64,000 bases of DNA from Lachnospiraceae bacterium YSD2013 (GTDB lineage Bacteria > Bacillota > Clostridia > Lachnospirales > Lachnospiraceae), in the NCBI GenBank assembly GCA_900100895.1, contig FMTX01000016.1, forward strand, positions 1-64,000. The letters run 5' to 3'. A program made the position numbers and the translations under genes. Shown here one piece after another: positions 1 to 8,983 of the stretch. The notes under the pieces are model-generated. The model saw only the letters and a list, made by a program, of their open reading frames with translations, made no database searches and was not told the origin of the DNA. The stretch's first letter is position 1. Each line of letters starts with the position of its first letter.

Positions 1-25
1 ATTTTTTTGTATAACAAACACCGCG

Positions 26-122
26 CACCCGCATAGCGGGTGGTTGATATTTCGCACGCTTCGCGAGCTCAACAGGGTCACGACCCATAACAATAGAATA
101 CCCTGCACGAAAATGCAGGGTA
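26..122. repeat. Two short inverted repeats
   Basis: Two small perfect dyads lie downstream of the first minus-strand gene: CACCCGC/GCGGGTG with a 3-nt loop (26-42) and TACCCTGCA/TGCAGGGTA with a 6-nt loop (99-122). Neither is followed by a convincing T-run on either strand, so they are weak terminator candidates at best. Confidence 0.4.
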
Positions 123-150
123 ACCTAGAGAAGTCTCTTATTTCAGCATA

Positions 151-639
151 TTATTCATACTTATCCTGCGCTGCCACGAAGACGTGGGTTACACCCATCC
201 ACGCTACGAAAGAGCCAAGCGCCATATGATCTAGCCACATTGCGGAAAAAATGAAAATCGACAACATAATACAAGCGGTTGCAATTCGTTTCCAAGTCCT
301 TTGTTTGACAAAGAAAGAAATCCAAATAGCATAGTACGCAATAAGCAAAACTATATTGCTCAGTAAATATAATTCAAAGTATTTATCGAACTTAAAAGCA
401 AACTCTTCAAGTCCCAGATTCCATACCATCAGCACAAGACAGATAAATATGAAAATCTTTTCTCCTATAGAGAAGCACTTAGGAACAGGGCCGTGCTTTC
501 TGTTCTTAAACTTTACGGCAAATATAATTAATGGAATCAAAAGAAGCACATCAATTATAATTCCGAATATATTAATCCATCCAAATCCCTTAAATAAACC
601 TGCATATGTAGACAACGGTTCGCCTATCGCGTATGTCAT
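151..639 (-). CDS. Small multi-pass membrane protein, unknown function
   Basis: This 162-residue protein is strongly hydrophobic and shows four to five predicted membrane segments (roughly residues 18-40, 60-80, 90-112, 118-136, 138-155) with short charged loops (KFKNRKHG; KQRTWKR). I do not recognise a family. The start is supported by AAAGGAG about 8 nt upstream of the ATG. It is monocistronic as far as the window shows: upstream lies the terminator of the M56-peptidase gene, so it probably has its own promoter in 640-740. The gene is real by codon use and ribosome site, but its role is unknown. Confidence 0.7.
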   Translation of the reverse strand: MTYAIGEPLSTYAGLFKGFGWINIFGIIIDVLLLIPLIIFAVKFKNRKHGPVPKCFSIGEKIFIFICLVLMVWNLGLEEFAFKFDKYFELYLLSNIVLLIAYYAIWISFFVKQRTWKRIATACIMLSIFIFSAMWLDHMALGSFVAWMGVTHVFVAAQDKYE

Positions 640-738
640 TGCGCCTTTCTCCTTTCTTTGGCCCCAATCATCAGTTTACATCTTATATATTAGTGCACAT
701 TTCTTAAGTATTTGCTAGCGCATTTCTAAAGAAGCACT

Positions 739-775
739 TAAAAAAGCACTCCTGTCTACACAGAAGTGCCTTTTA
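739..775 (-). terminator. Rho-independent terminator of the blaI-blaR1-like operon
   Basis: On the minus strand a GC-rich stem (GGCACTTCTGT/ACAGGAGTGC, loop GTAG, 746-770) is followed by TTTTTT. A T-run also follows on the plus strand, so it may work both ways. Confidence 0.75.
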
Positions 776-790
776 AAAGCGTATATTATA

Positions 791-3124
791 TCAGTCATAG
801 AGTTTCTTTCGCCGTGAGTAGAACTCGTCGGGGTTGACCGTGTTACCGTCGGATGAGTACATTACATGCGGATAGATATCACAGTCCGAGGCCACGATGA
901 GAACCGACTTTGAATTAATCCAATTATAGAGACTGTCGTAGAAATCGGTGATGTCGTATTCTTTATCGAGTTCAAAAGAATACTCCTTGGTATCGACTAC
1001 GCAGGCGGCTCCGTTGTCCCAATATAGAACATCGTACATGTAGTCTCCGAATCCCTGACCGACCCAGAGGCTTGTGACTACGATGTAGTCGAGGCCGTCA
1101 ACTGTTGTTTCGAAACACTGAATGTTTCCCGTGTGGGCCGTTGCCCAGTCTAAGCCCCAGAAAGGTGTGGAGCCATCGCCGGCGGTAACTGTGCCGTCAT
1201 ATACTTTGACCTGCCCCCAGTCGCCCGGGCTGCGGTCTACGCCACCTACAGCTTCAGGCTCAATGCTCGTAAGGATTATGGTGTCTTTCTTGCCGTCGTG
1301 TGTTATGTCAAAGTTGCAGGTGTTAAGCACTTTTTCCGTTTCGCCCTCATCAAGCGGCCACTCGTAAAAAGGATATGCCCAGCGAAAACTCTCCTCGCCC
1401 GATGCCTCCGTGCTACTCTTTAAGCGTTTAAACTTGTCGCCGTCTTCTACAGTGACCCCGCCAAATGCAGCGGATTTCTTTTGCACAAAGATCAGATTGT
1501 CATCCTTAATTTCAAAAGTAAATGTAGCCCCGTAGCCTGTCTGCTTTTCATCTTCCGTAAGGGTGAGCACCGTATCGTCCTTGTGCCATCTGCCCATACC
1601 TATGTGACTGCTGAACGCGCCGACATAATACTGAAATGTACCGTCACTGTTAAGCGTGATGTAGAAAGGGCTGCCGAAGCCTTCTTTTTCCCACACGTAA
1701 ACAGCTCCGGGCAATTCACTCAATTGGTCATAAAACGGGGCATCAAGCGGTTCAATCTTAACCCGCATGAAGTCACAGTCGGCGTAGGTAATCAGCCCGA
1801 CTATGCACTTGTCCGTGACCATCTCGACAATATATACTTCGTCTTCTGCCGTCTTGGTCGCAGAGTCGTAGAATGGCAACAGCTCCGGCGCATATTTCTC
1901 GGCAAAAGAACGACAGTAGGCTTCCTCGCTCGAACGGTCGAGCCCCTCAAGATCCTCGTATTCGGCAATGAGGTACCCAAGTTTGCGGCTCTCACCGTCA
2001 TTATCTATTTCAAATATGTAATGTGCGCCTTCATCCATGCGGTTGGTGGCATTCGGATCGTATGAAACCTCTACCAGATGTGAAATAAAGCCGCTGTCCA
2101 CCGATTCCTCTGCCGTGAGCTCCTGCCCTGCTTCTTCTTCGACCTTTACTTCTTCCGTTACCTGCTCATCCGGCTCATCGCTCTTCCTGTTCGTAAGGAA
2201 GCACACCGCTACGACCACACACGCCACCACAGCGCACACGATTACCCAGAATGCGGGCTTCTTGTAGTTAAGGACGCTCTTAACGCGTTCTTTGACCCCT
2301 ACCTCGCCAAAAGCAAGCGGGCAGGCCGCAACTCTCGCTCTGTTCACGCTGCAGTCGAGAAGTGCCTGCGAATATGCTGCTTTATCGGCCGTATCCATGT
2401 CGCGAATAACCTTCTCATCACACGCAAGCTCAATGTCGCGACACAACAATATATACGCAACCCAGCACAGCGGATTGAACCAATACACCGTCAGCAAAAG
2501 AAATCCTAGAGGCTTCCACCAGTGATCCTTGCGTGCCAGATGCGCTCTCTCATGCGCAAGCACCTGTGTATATGTCTCCCTCGGCATATCCGAAGGAATA
2601 TAAATCTTAGGGCGCACGATTCCTAAAATAAACGGAGATTCAATGTCGTCACATACCATGACATTGCCCCCGGCACTAACCGATGCGCTCACGTTCTTTC
2701 TAAGTCCGGCATAGGTGATGAACGCATACAGAAGCATCACGCCCATGCCTGCGCACCAGACCCATCCGAGTATTTCCAGATTGCTTCTTAACACAGGTCC
2801 CGTGCTTACATCCTGCAAAATTGCTCCCTGCCCGTTATCGACCCGGGCAACCCCCGTGTTAATCTCCCAATTGTGCGGATTATTCGCTGTCTGCTCGTCT
2901 GCGCTGTAGATTTTTTCTACAGGAAACACCGCTTCACTTGGAACAACACTTAACTTGGATTGCGGAAGCACGGGGCATATAAGCCTTATTGCCACAAGGC
3001 TCCAGAGCACGCATTGAATCCATTTGGGTGCTTTTTTCAAAAGAAACCGAAGCACTATGACCGCAACAATAATCCAGCTTGCTGCTATACTTAAATTAAC
3101 CGCTTTCAGGAATACCTCTCCCAT
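791..3124 (-). CDS. BlaR1/MecR1-type M56 membrane metallopeptidase with extracellular sensor tail
   Basis: This 777-residue protein begins with a BlaR1-like integral membrane domain: helices near residues 8-28, 35-52, 115-140 and 205-225, and a zinc-protease motif HERAH at 191-195 preceded by the usual PRETYTQVLA region. The second zinc-ligand region IELACDEKVI follows at about 231-240. A fifth membrane helix is near 288-310. The remaining ~460 residues should be outside the cell and are not a penicillin-binding domain. They contain a SxGTFxYY...GRW lipocalin-like block and a C-terminal part that reads like a periplasmic VCBS/FG-GAP-like domain. By family analogy, ligand sensing outside would activate the protease, which inactivates the repressor encoded immediately upstream (2-bp gap). 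The ligand cannot be read from the sequence. Confidence 0.85.
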   Translation of the reverse strand: MGEVFLKAVNLSIAASWIIVAVIVLRFLLKKAPKWIQCVLWSLVAIRLICPVLPQSKLSVVPSEAVFPVEKIYSADEQTANNPHNWEINTGVARVDNGQGAILQDVSTGPVLRSNLEILGWVWCAGMGVMLLYAFITYAGLRKNVSASVSAGGNVMVCDDIESPFILGIVRPKIYIPSDMPRETYTQVLAHERAHLARKDHWWKPLGFLLLTVYWFNPLCWVAYILLCRDIELACDEKVIRDMDTADKAAYSQALLDCSVNRARVAACPLAFGEVGVKERVKSVLNYKKPAFWVIVCAVVACVVVAVCFLTNRKSDEPDEQVTEEVKVEEEAGQELTAEESVDSGFISHLVEVSYDPNATNRMDEGAHYIFEIDNDGESRKLGYLIAEYEDLEGLDRSSEEAYCRSFAEKYAPELLPFYDSATKTAEDEVYIVEMVTDKCIVGLITYADCDFMRVKIEPLDAPFYDQLSELPGAVYVWEKEGFGSPFYITLNSDGTFQYYVGAFSSHIGMGRWHKDDTVLTLTEDEKQTGYGATFTFEIKDDNLIFVQKKSAAFGGVTVEDGDKFKRLKSSTEASGEESFRWAYPFYEWPLDEGETEKVLNTCNFDITHDGKKDTIILTSIEPEAVGGVDRSPGDWGQVKVYDGTVTAGDGSTPFWGLDWATAHTGNIQCFETTVDGLDYIVVTSLWVGQGFGDYMYDVLYWDNGAACVVDTKEYSFELDKEYDITDFYDSLYNWINSKSVLIVASDCDIYPHVMYSSDGNTVNPDEFYSRRKKLYD

Positions 3125-3126
3125 AG

Positions 3127-3489
3127 TTAACCCCTCCTGAAGGTATCTATCATCCTCTGAATCTCTTCAACTTCGCTCTCGGAAAGTTTCTTTCTTGAAG
3201 TAAATGCCGCAATAAAAGCGGGAAGTGAACCGCTGAAGGACTCCTCAATCACCTGCTCGCTCTTACCGGAATAGTAGTCATCCCTCGCAATAAGAGACGA
3301 CACCACGCCGTCAACATTCTGAAGTATCCCCTTCTCGCAAAGCTTACGAAGCACCGTGTAAGTCGTGGGCTTCTTCCACTCAAGTTCTTTCTCGCATATC
3401 TTCACAAGCTCGCCCGAAGCTATCGGCTCATGCTCCCACACAATATCCGCAAATCGTTCCTGGACTGCGCCAAGTTCCAAATCAGCCAT
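3127..3489 (-). CDS. BlaI/MecI/CopY-family transcriptional repressor
   Basis: This 120-residue winged-helix repressor matches the family in length and order: an N-terminal DNA-binding domain (DLELGAVQERFADIVWEHEP..., TTYTVLRKLCEKGIL recognition region) and a short C-terminal dimer domain (SESEVEEIQRMIDTF). I chose the ATG at 3489 over an upstream in-frame ATG at 3525 because AAGGAG sits 8 nt before it and because the upstream nine codons run through two operator palindromes. It is the first gene of a two-gene operon with the M56 peptidase, the classic repressor/antirepressor arrangement. The repressor is expected to bind the palindromes at 3504-3548 and repress its own operon. Confidence 0.92.
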   Translation of the reverse strand: MADLELGAVQERFADIVWEHEPIASGELVKICEKELEWKKPTTYTVLRKLCEKGILQNVDGVVSSLIARDDYYSGKSEQVIEESFSGSLPAFIAAFTSRKKLSESEVEEIQRMIDTFRRG

Positions 3490-3503
3490 ATCAATATCTC
3501 CTT

Positions 3504-3560
3504 GTGGTTTATCCTTGTAAACCACAATATTAGTTTATCGCGATAAACCATTTGTGTCAA
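3504..3560 (-). promoter_or_regulatory. Promoter with two operators for the BlaI-type repressor
   Basis: The minus-strand promoter has -35 TTGACA (3560-3555), a 17-bp spacer and -10 TAAACT (3537-3532). A perfect 16-bp palindrome GTTTATCGCGATAAAC (3533-3548) lies across the spacer and -10. A second dyad GTGGTTTA-N6-TAAACCAC (3504-3525) lies over the start of the message. Both share the half-site GGTTTA/TAAACC. Placement on the promoter and shared half-sites make autoregulation very likely. Confidence 0.8.
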
Positions 3561-3572
3561 TAGTCCGCGAGC

Positions 3573-3605
3573 AAAAAAAAAGCACCTCCGCCACAGCAGA
3601 AGTGC
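3573..3605 (-). terminator. Rho-independent terminator after the NUDIX gene
   Basis: On the minus strand, GCACTTCTGC/GCGGAGGTGC with a TGTG loop is followed by nine T residues. It isolates the lipoprotein-NUDIX pair from the blaI promoter. Confidence 0.85.
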
Positions 3606-3616
3606 TTCACTCTTAA

Positions 3617-4126
3617 CTATCTCAATGTATCAATATATTTGCGGTACCGCTCATTATGCCCCTTAAGCGCATCGTCCTCATCAAGGAACTTAAAGAAGCC
3701 GTCAAGGTCGACCCACTTATATTCAATGGTCTCGCCCTCCTGAAGTACCACCGCATCCTTGTCGCCGCTTACGTATGCCACGTAGCTAAAGAAAATGGAA
3801 TGCGACCACTCAGATACCGTATTGCCCACGAACTCAAGCCTGTCAGCCTTAAGCCCGGTCTCTTCAAGCATCTCGCGATAAGCCGCTTCCTCTGCAGTCT
3901 CACCCGTAAGGGCGCTTCCGCCTGCGCTTGCTTCCCACATGCCGGGCGCGATATCTTTATTTAAGTCCCTGCGAGTAAGAAGGAAATCTCCATCCGCATG
4001 GCGAATCAGTAAATCGCACACGATATGATACTCGCCGTCGGGGATATCGTGGTTCTTGCCCTTTTTACGCTCCCAGGTCTTACCGAGGGGCTTTAGATTA
4101 ATATCATACAAATCCCACAGTTCCAT
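3617..4126 (-). CDS. NUDIX hydrolase
   Basis: The protein carries a complete Nudix box, G-x5-E-x7-REML-EETG-L, so it should hydrolyse a nucleoside diphosphate linked to another group or a related pyrophosphate. The region before the box (LLTRRDLNKDIAPGMWEASAGG) and the start ELWDLYDINLKPLGKTWERKK resemble the YfcD/isopentenyl-diphosphate-isomerase-like subgroup of housekeeping NUDIX enzymes, but the substrate is not determined by sequence. The ATG at 4126 is used; a TTG two codons upstream (4132) is a possible alternative with a somewhat better-spaced AGGATGG. It lies just downstream of a lipoprotein gene and shares its terminator. Confidence 0.88.
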   Translation of the reverse strand: MELWDLYDINLKPLGKTWERKKGKNHDIPDGEYHIVCDLLIRHADGDFLLTRRDLNKDIAPGMWEASAGGSALTGETAEEAAYREMLEETGLKADRLEFVGNTVSEWSHSIFFSYVAYVSGDKDAVVLQEGETIEYKWVDLDGFFKFLDEDDALKGHNERYRKYIDTLR

Positions 4127-4141
4127 AACCAAAATACCATC

Positions 4142-5119
4142 CTATTCGGGAGTTCCGCCGCTTAAATCGTCGTAGAACTCCATATCAACTATCTTAACTC
4201 TGCCCTTGGCATCGAACCTAAAGTAAATGTACAGATTACCGAGAACATCGTAACGCTCAAGCTGCGCGCCCGCAAGTCCGTGAAGCGCTCTGATGCATGG
4301 CTCATCGTTAACGGTAACTGCTTCAACCTGCCAGATACCCCAGGGCATCACCATACCGTAGTCGGCGCCCTTAACAAAGCCTTCGCCCGCAAGAACACGC
4401 TCGAACTCTGCCTTGAATTCCTCATTGCCGCCACTTTCGACAATATCCTTAACAGCAGCCTCATAATGGGCCTTGGCATCGTAATCTATAACCTTATCGA
4501 ACCCGTCGCAGGTAATCTTAAGCGTGCAGGGCTCGTCGCCATACTTAACATGCACGGGGAATCTGTTCGAACCGTTCGCATCCTCCGGCACTTCCATCTC
4601 ATACCAGAGCCCGTTCTTTTCCTTGAGCACTACGTACTCATCAAGAGGCATCGAATTTACATGCGGATAATATACGAACAACAGCTCATTAGCGCCGTCA
4701 CCGTCGTAATCGGCATATACAAGCATTCCCGAGTCAATCGGAAGCTCATCGTTCACCGTGTGAATCAGCTCATTGTTGAAATACACTTCTATCTTGCCTG
4801 TAATAATGTCGCCGTCTTCCACAAGATAATCTATGGAGTACTCAACGGTGCCGTCTCCGTCAAGGTCGCCGTACTCTACCTTGGTGCCGTCTTCGATCTT
4901 CCCTTCGATTTCTTTCTCCGTGGAAGCAATCGCGGAAGCCTTGCTGTCATCGTCTACAGGCGTAAAAGAAAAATTCTTCGACACATCGCTTGGCTCACCG
5001 TCAACACTTGCAACCGGCTCAGGCGATGCACTCACGGGTGCCGGAGCTGCCGCGCCGCAAGCACTCAGTGACAAAATCATTATCCCAATCATAAGGATTG
5101 ACATAATCAACCTTTTCAT
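4142..5119 (-). CDS. Secreted lipoprotein with acidic repeat-like loops, unknown function
   Basis: The 325-residue product has a lipoprotein signal peptide (MKRLIMSILMIGIMILSLSAC, lipobox LSAC), then a low-complexity linker rich in A, P, S and V. The mature part has two DxDGDG-type loops (LDGDGTVEY, YDGDGANELLF) typical of FG-GAP/VCBS-like calcium-binding beta-structures, and a C-terminal alpha/beta segment. It should be anchored on the outer face of the membrane. AGGAGG lies 8 nt upstream of the ATG. It precedes the NUDIX gene by about 15 bp, so the two are probably co-transcribed. I cannot name a function. Confidence 0.8.
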   Translation of the reverse strand: MKRLIMSILMIGIMILSLSACGAAAPAPVSASPEPVASVDGEPSDVSKNFSFTPVDDDSKASAIASTEKEIEGKIEDGTKVEYGDLDGDGTVEYSIDYLVEDGDIITGKIEVYFNNELIHTVNDELPIDSGMLVYADYDGDGANELLFVYYPHVNSMPLDEYVVLKEKNGLWYEMEVPEDANGSNRFPVHVKYGDEPCTLKITCDGFDKVIDYDAKAHYEAAVKDIVESGGNEEFKAEFERVLAGEGFVKGADYGMVMPWGIWQVEAVTVNDEPCIRALHGLAGAQLERYDVLGNLYIYFRFDAKGRVKIVDMEFYDDLSGGTPE

Positions 5120-5249
5120 AGGTAAAACCTCCTATCATACAGTTATCAACCCATAGGTGCCTTAACACCTCTTCCCTCTGTGTGCCTTAACTCTAACACT
5201 TTTTTGCGACTTTTTCAAAGAACAAAATCTAAATTTTATCCAAAGAAAG

Positions 5250-5276
5250 AGCCGGGCAATAGTATCATCCCCGACT
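5250..5276 (-). terminator. Probable terminator after the GtrII-like gene
   Basis: A weak stem (AGTCGGG/CCCGGCT with a G-U pair and a 13-nt loop) is followed on the minus strand by CTTTCTTTGG. It is placed right downstream of the glucosyltransferase gene. Confidence 0.5.
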
Positions 5277-5317
5277 CCCACTATTCTCATAACTATTCAC
5301 ACCATTGCGTGGTCTTA

Positions 5318-6859
5318 TCAGTTTCCGCTCGGCTCAGAAATCTTTATGACCAGCCTTCCGTCTATGTAACGCATCGAGCCTTTGGCGGGATATACCGGCA
5401 TATCCGCAGTATATTCGCTATCCTCATCGCAATGCACAATATTCATGTCCACAGCCAGATAATTATTGATATAGAAAGAAAGCGAATTGAGATACGTAAA
5501 CACCGACTTATAATTTCCGTGTACGTAAAGCTCTCTGATATAAGGCACATCATTGACACTGCTTGAATAAGGCATGAAACCGATAATCTCAACCGGCGTC
5601 ACACCGGGCTCATAATCCTCAAAAGCTTCGACATCATTCACGATTCTGGTAGCCATCGACAGCGCCGCTTCATTCTGCATATCGATTTTAAAATAGTTCT
5701 GATTGCTGAATACTATATTATTCCAGATCATGACAACTATCGGAATCAAAAGAAGCAACTGCTTACGCTCCGCGCCCTTACTCTCACGAGGCAGTTTCTC
5801 CACAAGCACAATAAGCCCCACGAACACAAACAGGAACGAGAACACCATCAGCTCATACTCAAATCCCTTGGTAATAACATACACAAAATTAGCCGCAAGC
5901 GGAAAAAGAAGTATGCACGCCGCCTGAAGCACCACATTGATAACCGCCGTTTTATTCTTACGGTTAATCACAAAGAGCGCCACAAGTATAAAGATTATGG
6001 TAATCCACACGCATAAGGTAACCAAAACGCCCCAGAATCTGCTCACCTGAATGCCGAGAAGATACGTGGACACAAAAGTCTCCTGATTTACCAGGAAGTT
6101 AAAGAATTCTTTGTATGCTCCGACAATAAGCGAGAAAATCGATGTTCCCTCGAAATCGCCTATGCCCGCAAGACTGTTATAGCTGACAGCCTCCATAACA
6201 TGGTGCACCTTTATGACCAGTTTATAAGCAGCATAATAACCTACACCCGCAATCAGCAGTCCGCCGGCAATCTTACCGACCTTAACAAGCACCTTGCCGA
6301 CCTTATCGCCTCGCGCCAAATCGCCTATTACGATGATAAAGAACAGTGCAAAAGCAACATCTATATACGACTGATAGAATCCCATGGCGCAGACAAAGCA
6401 CACGATTCCCGCAAGATATCCCCACCACTTATCCTTAAGAAACAGCCACACGCCGAGTGTCACAAGCAAAAGCGACGTTCCGTAAATATCAATCCAGGGC
6501 GTATACACCGCATTGGCGCACAGAATCGTCGAATTACACGTAAACACTCCGCATGTTATAAAAAGAAGCAGCGGCTTCTCAATTCCCAGCATCTCGGTAA
6601 TAAGGTAAGTCGACAGCGAAAAAAGAACTATCGACAGTCCGAACAGTAACCAAGGCGCCACAATAGTGCCTCTGAAAACCATGGTAAGAGGCTGCATAAA
6701 TCTGCCCAGGGATCTCTGCCACATAATGTCATCCTGGAAGACGTTGCACATTGTATCGCCGGTATAAAGGTTATTGGTGAATCTGTATCCGTGGGTGATT
6801 ACCCAGAATATCAAAGTATATAAAGAAACACGTTTAAGCTTCTGTGTGTTAATCTGCAT
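5318..6859 (-). CDS. GtrII-type membrane glucosyltransferase
   Basis: This 513-residue protein has about ten to twelve membrane segments and the N-terminal signature of the GtrII family (FWVITHGYRFTNNLYTGD..., then DDIMWQRSLGRFMQP). Family members transfer glucose from a lipid carrier to cell-surface glycans on the outer membrane face; this role is inferred, not proven. The last ~110 residues are a non-membrane domain after a final helix (LLLLIPIVVMIWNNIVF). The gene stands alone between a lipoprotein gene and the LURP-one gene, with no neighbouring flippase or polymer genes, so the acceptor is unknown. Confidence 0.85.
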   Translation of the reverse strand: MQINTQKLKRVSLYTLIFWVITHGYRFTNNLYTGDTMCNVFQDDIMWQRSLGRFMQPLTMVFRGTIVAPWLLFGLSIVLFSLSTYLITEMLGIEKPLLLFITCGVFTCNSTILCANAVYTPWIDIYGTSLLLVTLGVWLFLKDKWWGYLAGIVCFVCAMGFYQSYIDVAFALFFIIVIGDLARGDKVGKVLVKVGKIAGGLLIAGVGYYAAYKLVIKVHHVMEAVSYNSLAGIGDFEGTSIFSLIVGAYKEFFNFLVNQETFVSTYLLGIQVSRFWGVLVTLCVWITIIFILVALFVINRKNKTAVINVVLQAACILLFPLAANFVYVITKGFEYELMVFSFLFVFVGLIVLVEKLPRESKGAERKQLLLLIPIVVMIWNNIVFSNQNYFKIDMQNEAALSMATRIVNDVEAFEDYEPGVTPVEIIGFMPYSSSVNDVPYIRELYVHGNYKSVFTYLNSLSFYINNYLAVDMNIVHCDEDSEYTADMPVYPAKGSMRYIDGRLVIKISEPSGN

Positions 6860-6960
6860 TGGGTTCTCCTTGCAAGTAAGCCTATCTTAGCCTTAAGCCA
6901 CTAACATTTTAGCATTTAGATGTGGCGGGAACAAGTTGAATTTCCTTAAAGCTTAATTAA

Positions 6961-6982
6961 GGCGGCATGTTTCCATGCCGCC
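6961..6982 (-). terminator. Hairpin terminator after the LURP-one-like gene
   Basis: A perfect 9-bp stem GGCGGCATG/CATGCCGCC with a 4-nt loop lies 28 bp downstream of the stop codon on the minus strand; it is followed by TTAATTAAGCTTT, a rather weak T-run. Confidence 0.65.
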
Positions 6983-7009
6983 CCGACTATTCTCTATTAC
7001 GCTTACTTA

Positions 7010-7618
7010 TCAGCCGCCCGATGACGATCCGCCGCCGCTGCCGCCCGAAGCTGCCGCCGCTCTGTCACGCATCATATGCTGAAGCGTTACGAGTATCGCT
7101 ACAACCGTCTCCTCGTGTTCTTCCTGATAAATATCGATGCAGTACTTGTCATGGATGGAGAACATTTTCTGACCGATTACCGCAATCACTCTGCCCTCTT
7201 CATCAAGAAGCTCGAAATTAAGGCCCAAGAGGTTACCTCTTAACTGCCAGCCGAGTCCCACGATATTTGTGATATCCTTGATGATATGCATAATTTCGTT
7301 GGAAAGCTCAAAACGCATTCCGTCGCTCATGGTAACGTAATGTCTTTCATGAAGCGTGAAAAATTTTCTCTCTATATGGGCTACAAACTCACCGTCTGCT
7401 CTGTAGACATCCGTCTTGTCATGAAGCGAAATCATTTTAGACTGTGCCTGATACACCACGTTTCCGCTTTCATCGGTTATATCTATGTGATGATGCAGGG
7501 AAAACACCTTGGTGCTTGTAAAGAGCGATCTAACGGGTCTGCCATAAGTCTCGGCATTAAAAACGTTAACGTCTTCGCCCCCTTCTCTGTATCTGTGTAC
7601 TTTTGAAAAAACTCCCAT
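7010..7618 (-). CDS. LURP-one-related (YxjI-like) beta-barrel protein
   Basis: The 202-residue protein has the repeating pattern of the LURP-one/Tubby-C-like fold: strand pairs such as KVFSLHHHIDITDESGNVVYQAQSKMIS, then DKTDVYRADGEFVAHIERKFFTLHERHYVTM and a buried helix. Homologues are small cytoplasmic or membrane-associated proteins with no settled role. The C-terminus is an odd low-complexity Gly/Ser tail after RDRAAAASGG, probably disordered. The start at 7618 is chosen because GGAGG lies 5 nt upstream; an in-frame ATG 27 nt further upstream lacks a ribosome site. The gene is monocistronic. Confidence 0.82.
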   Translation of the reverse strand: MGVFSKVHRYREGGEDVNVFNAETYGRPVRSLFTSTKVFSLHHHIDITDESGNVVYQAQSKMISLHDKTDVYRADGEFVAHIERKFFTLHERHYVTMSDGMRFELSNEIMHIIKDITNIVGLGWQLRGNLLGLNFELLDEEGRVIAVIGQKMFSIHDKYCIDIYQEEHEETVVAILVTLQHMMRDRAAAASGGSGGGSSSGG

Positions 7619-7780
7619 ATGTACCTCCTTAATAGGTCGTTTCAACTTATGGTGCTATTATAGCGCAGATTCTTACGATAATATAGTATTGCAGGGGCGA
7701 AATATATTATTTTATTTTTCTGCGGCAATGCAAAAGGACAACACTTTTTAGGTGCTGTCCCTTAGTCTTAGCCACGCTCT

Positions 7781-8983
7781 TTATTCCTCAATGATAATAA
7801 TATCCTTAAGAATGTACCCAAACTTCGGATACGAAGTATTTTCGTTCTCCACGTATCCTGCTTTTAAATCTATCGTGTCGGAAGGATTGTTGTAGTTAAC
7901 GCCTACGTAATCTCCTTTAAAAACAAAATCAACTTTGCCTCGCTTAACCTGTTTGAACTTGGCTATTGCCGCATCGATGGCTTCCTGTGTTCCCGGCGCC
8001 GCTATCTGAAGGTTTAAGTCGAGCATTTCCATCCAGCCTTTTTCGAAGCCGGCAAAAGAATCTGTTCCGCGAACATTTCCGTTGACCGTAGATTCAATTG
8101 ACTTATTCTTAAACATAGCGTCCGCCGCACCGAGGACGTAAGGCTCCCAGCATATTCTTGCGGTTACGATTGACGTACAGGGCGCCACTTCCGACATGCT
8201 GTTGTTGTAGCTGATAAAATATACTTCTTTTTCCGCCGAAGCTTCTTCGCAAGCCACAGCCGGGGCGATGGTATCGGTGTGCTGCGTGATGATAACGCAG
8301 CCCTCATCAATAAGTCGCTCGGTCGCTTTCTTTTCCTGCGCGTAGCTGCTCCAGGTCTCGGTATAGACAACGCGCATCACAGCCTGCGGTACCTGAGAGC
8401 GAACGCCTAAGAGGAATGCGGTGTAGCCGGATATCAGTTCCGTAGTGGGAAAAGCCGCTACAAAACCTACTACCGCTTCGTCTTCGGTAATGGTACCTTC
8501 CTCAATCATCTGCTTGAGTTTTAAGCCGGCTACGATTCCGCTTATATATCTTCCCTGATAAGCTTCACCCTTAAATGTATGATAGTTCGCGGGCACCTCC
8601 TGATTGTACATGTCCTTGTAAGATGTCTGACAGAACTGGACATTGGGGTAATCCGGAGCAAGTTGTCTTACAAGCTCACTGTAGCCGCTAAAAAAAATTA
8701 TGTCACAGCCATCTTCAGCCAGCGCTCTTAAGGGTTCTTCTATCTCATCGTCGAGCACGTTACTGCAGGTCTCAATTGCTACACGTTCTCCGTACTTTTT
8801 CTCAAGAGCGTCTTTGGCCAGCGAGAAATTATAAGTGTAAGATGTGCTTTCGTCGTTGTCGTAGACGAAGCCTACCTTCAGAGATTCTCTTTCGCCGGAA
8901 AGGTTAAGCATTCTGAATCCAACAATGAGCAAAGCCAATATAACCGAACATGTCACTGCTGTTGCGATATAAATACGTTTCAT
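7781..8983 (-). CDS. BMP/PnrA-family extracytoplasmic binding protein
   Basis: This 400-residue protein has an N-terminal membrane anchor (YIATAVTCSVILALLIVGF, no lipobox cysteine) and then the BMP-family type-I periplasmic-binding fold: KVGFVYDNDESTSYTYNF, the hinge block YQGRYISGIVAGLK, VVGFVAAFPTTELISGYTAFLLGVR, and ITQHTDT. Family members (PnrA, BmpA, Med) mostly bind purine nucleosides. There is no nucleoside ABC ATPase or permease nearby. Instead the ATG overlaps the stop of the upstream sensor gene by 4 bp, so translation is coupled and the protein probably presents a ligand to that sensor or to its ECF-S-like domain. This partnership is inferred. Confidence 0.87.
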   Translation of the reverse strand: MKRIYIATAVTCSVILALLIVGFRMLNLSGERESLKVGFVYDNDESTSYTYNFSLAKDALEKKYGERVAIETCSNVLDDEIEEPLRALAEDGCDIIFFSGYSELVRQLAPDYPNVQFCQTSYKDMYNQEVPANYHTFKGEAYQGRYISGIVAGLKLKQMIEEGTITEDEAVVGFVAAFPTTELISGYTAFLLGVRSQVPQAVMRVVYTETWSSYAQEKKATERLIDEGCVIITQHTDTIAPAVACEEASAEKEVYFISYNNSMSEVAPCTSIVTARICWEPYVLGAADAMFKNKSIESTVNGNVRGTDSFAGFEKGWMEMLDLNLQIAAPGTQEAIDAAIAKFKQVKRGKVDFVFKGDYVGVNYNNPSDTIDLKAGYVENENTSYPKFGYILKDIIIIEE

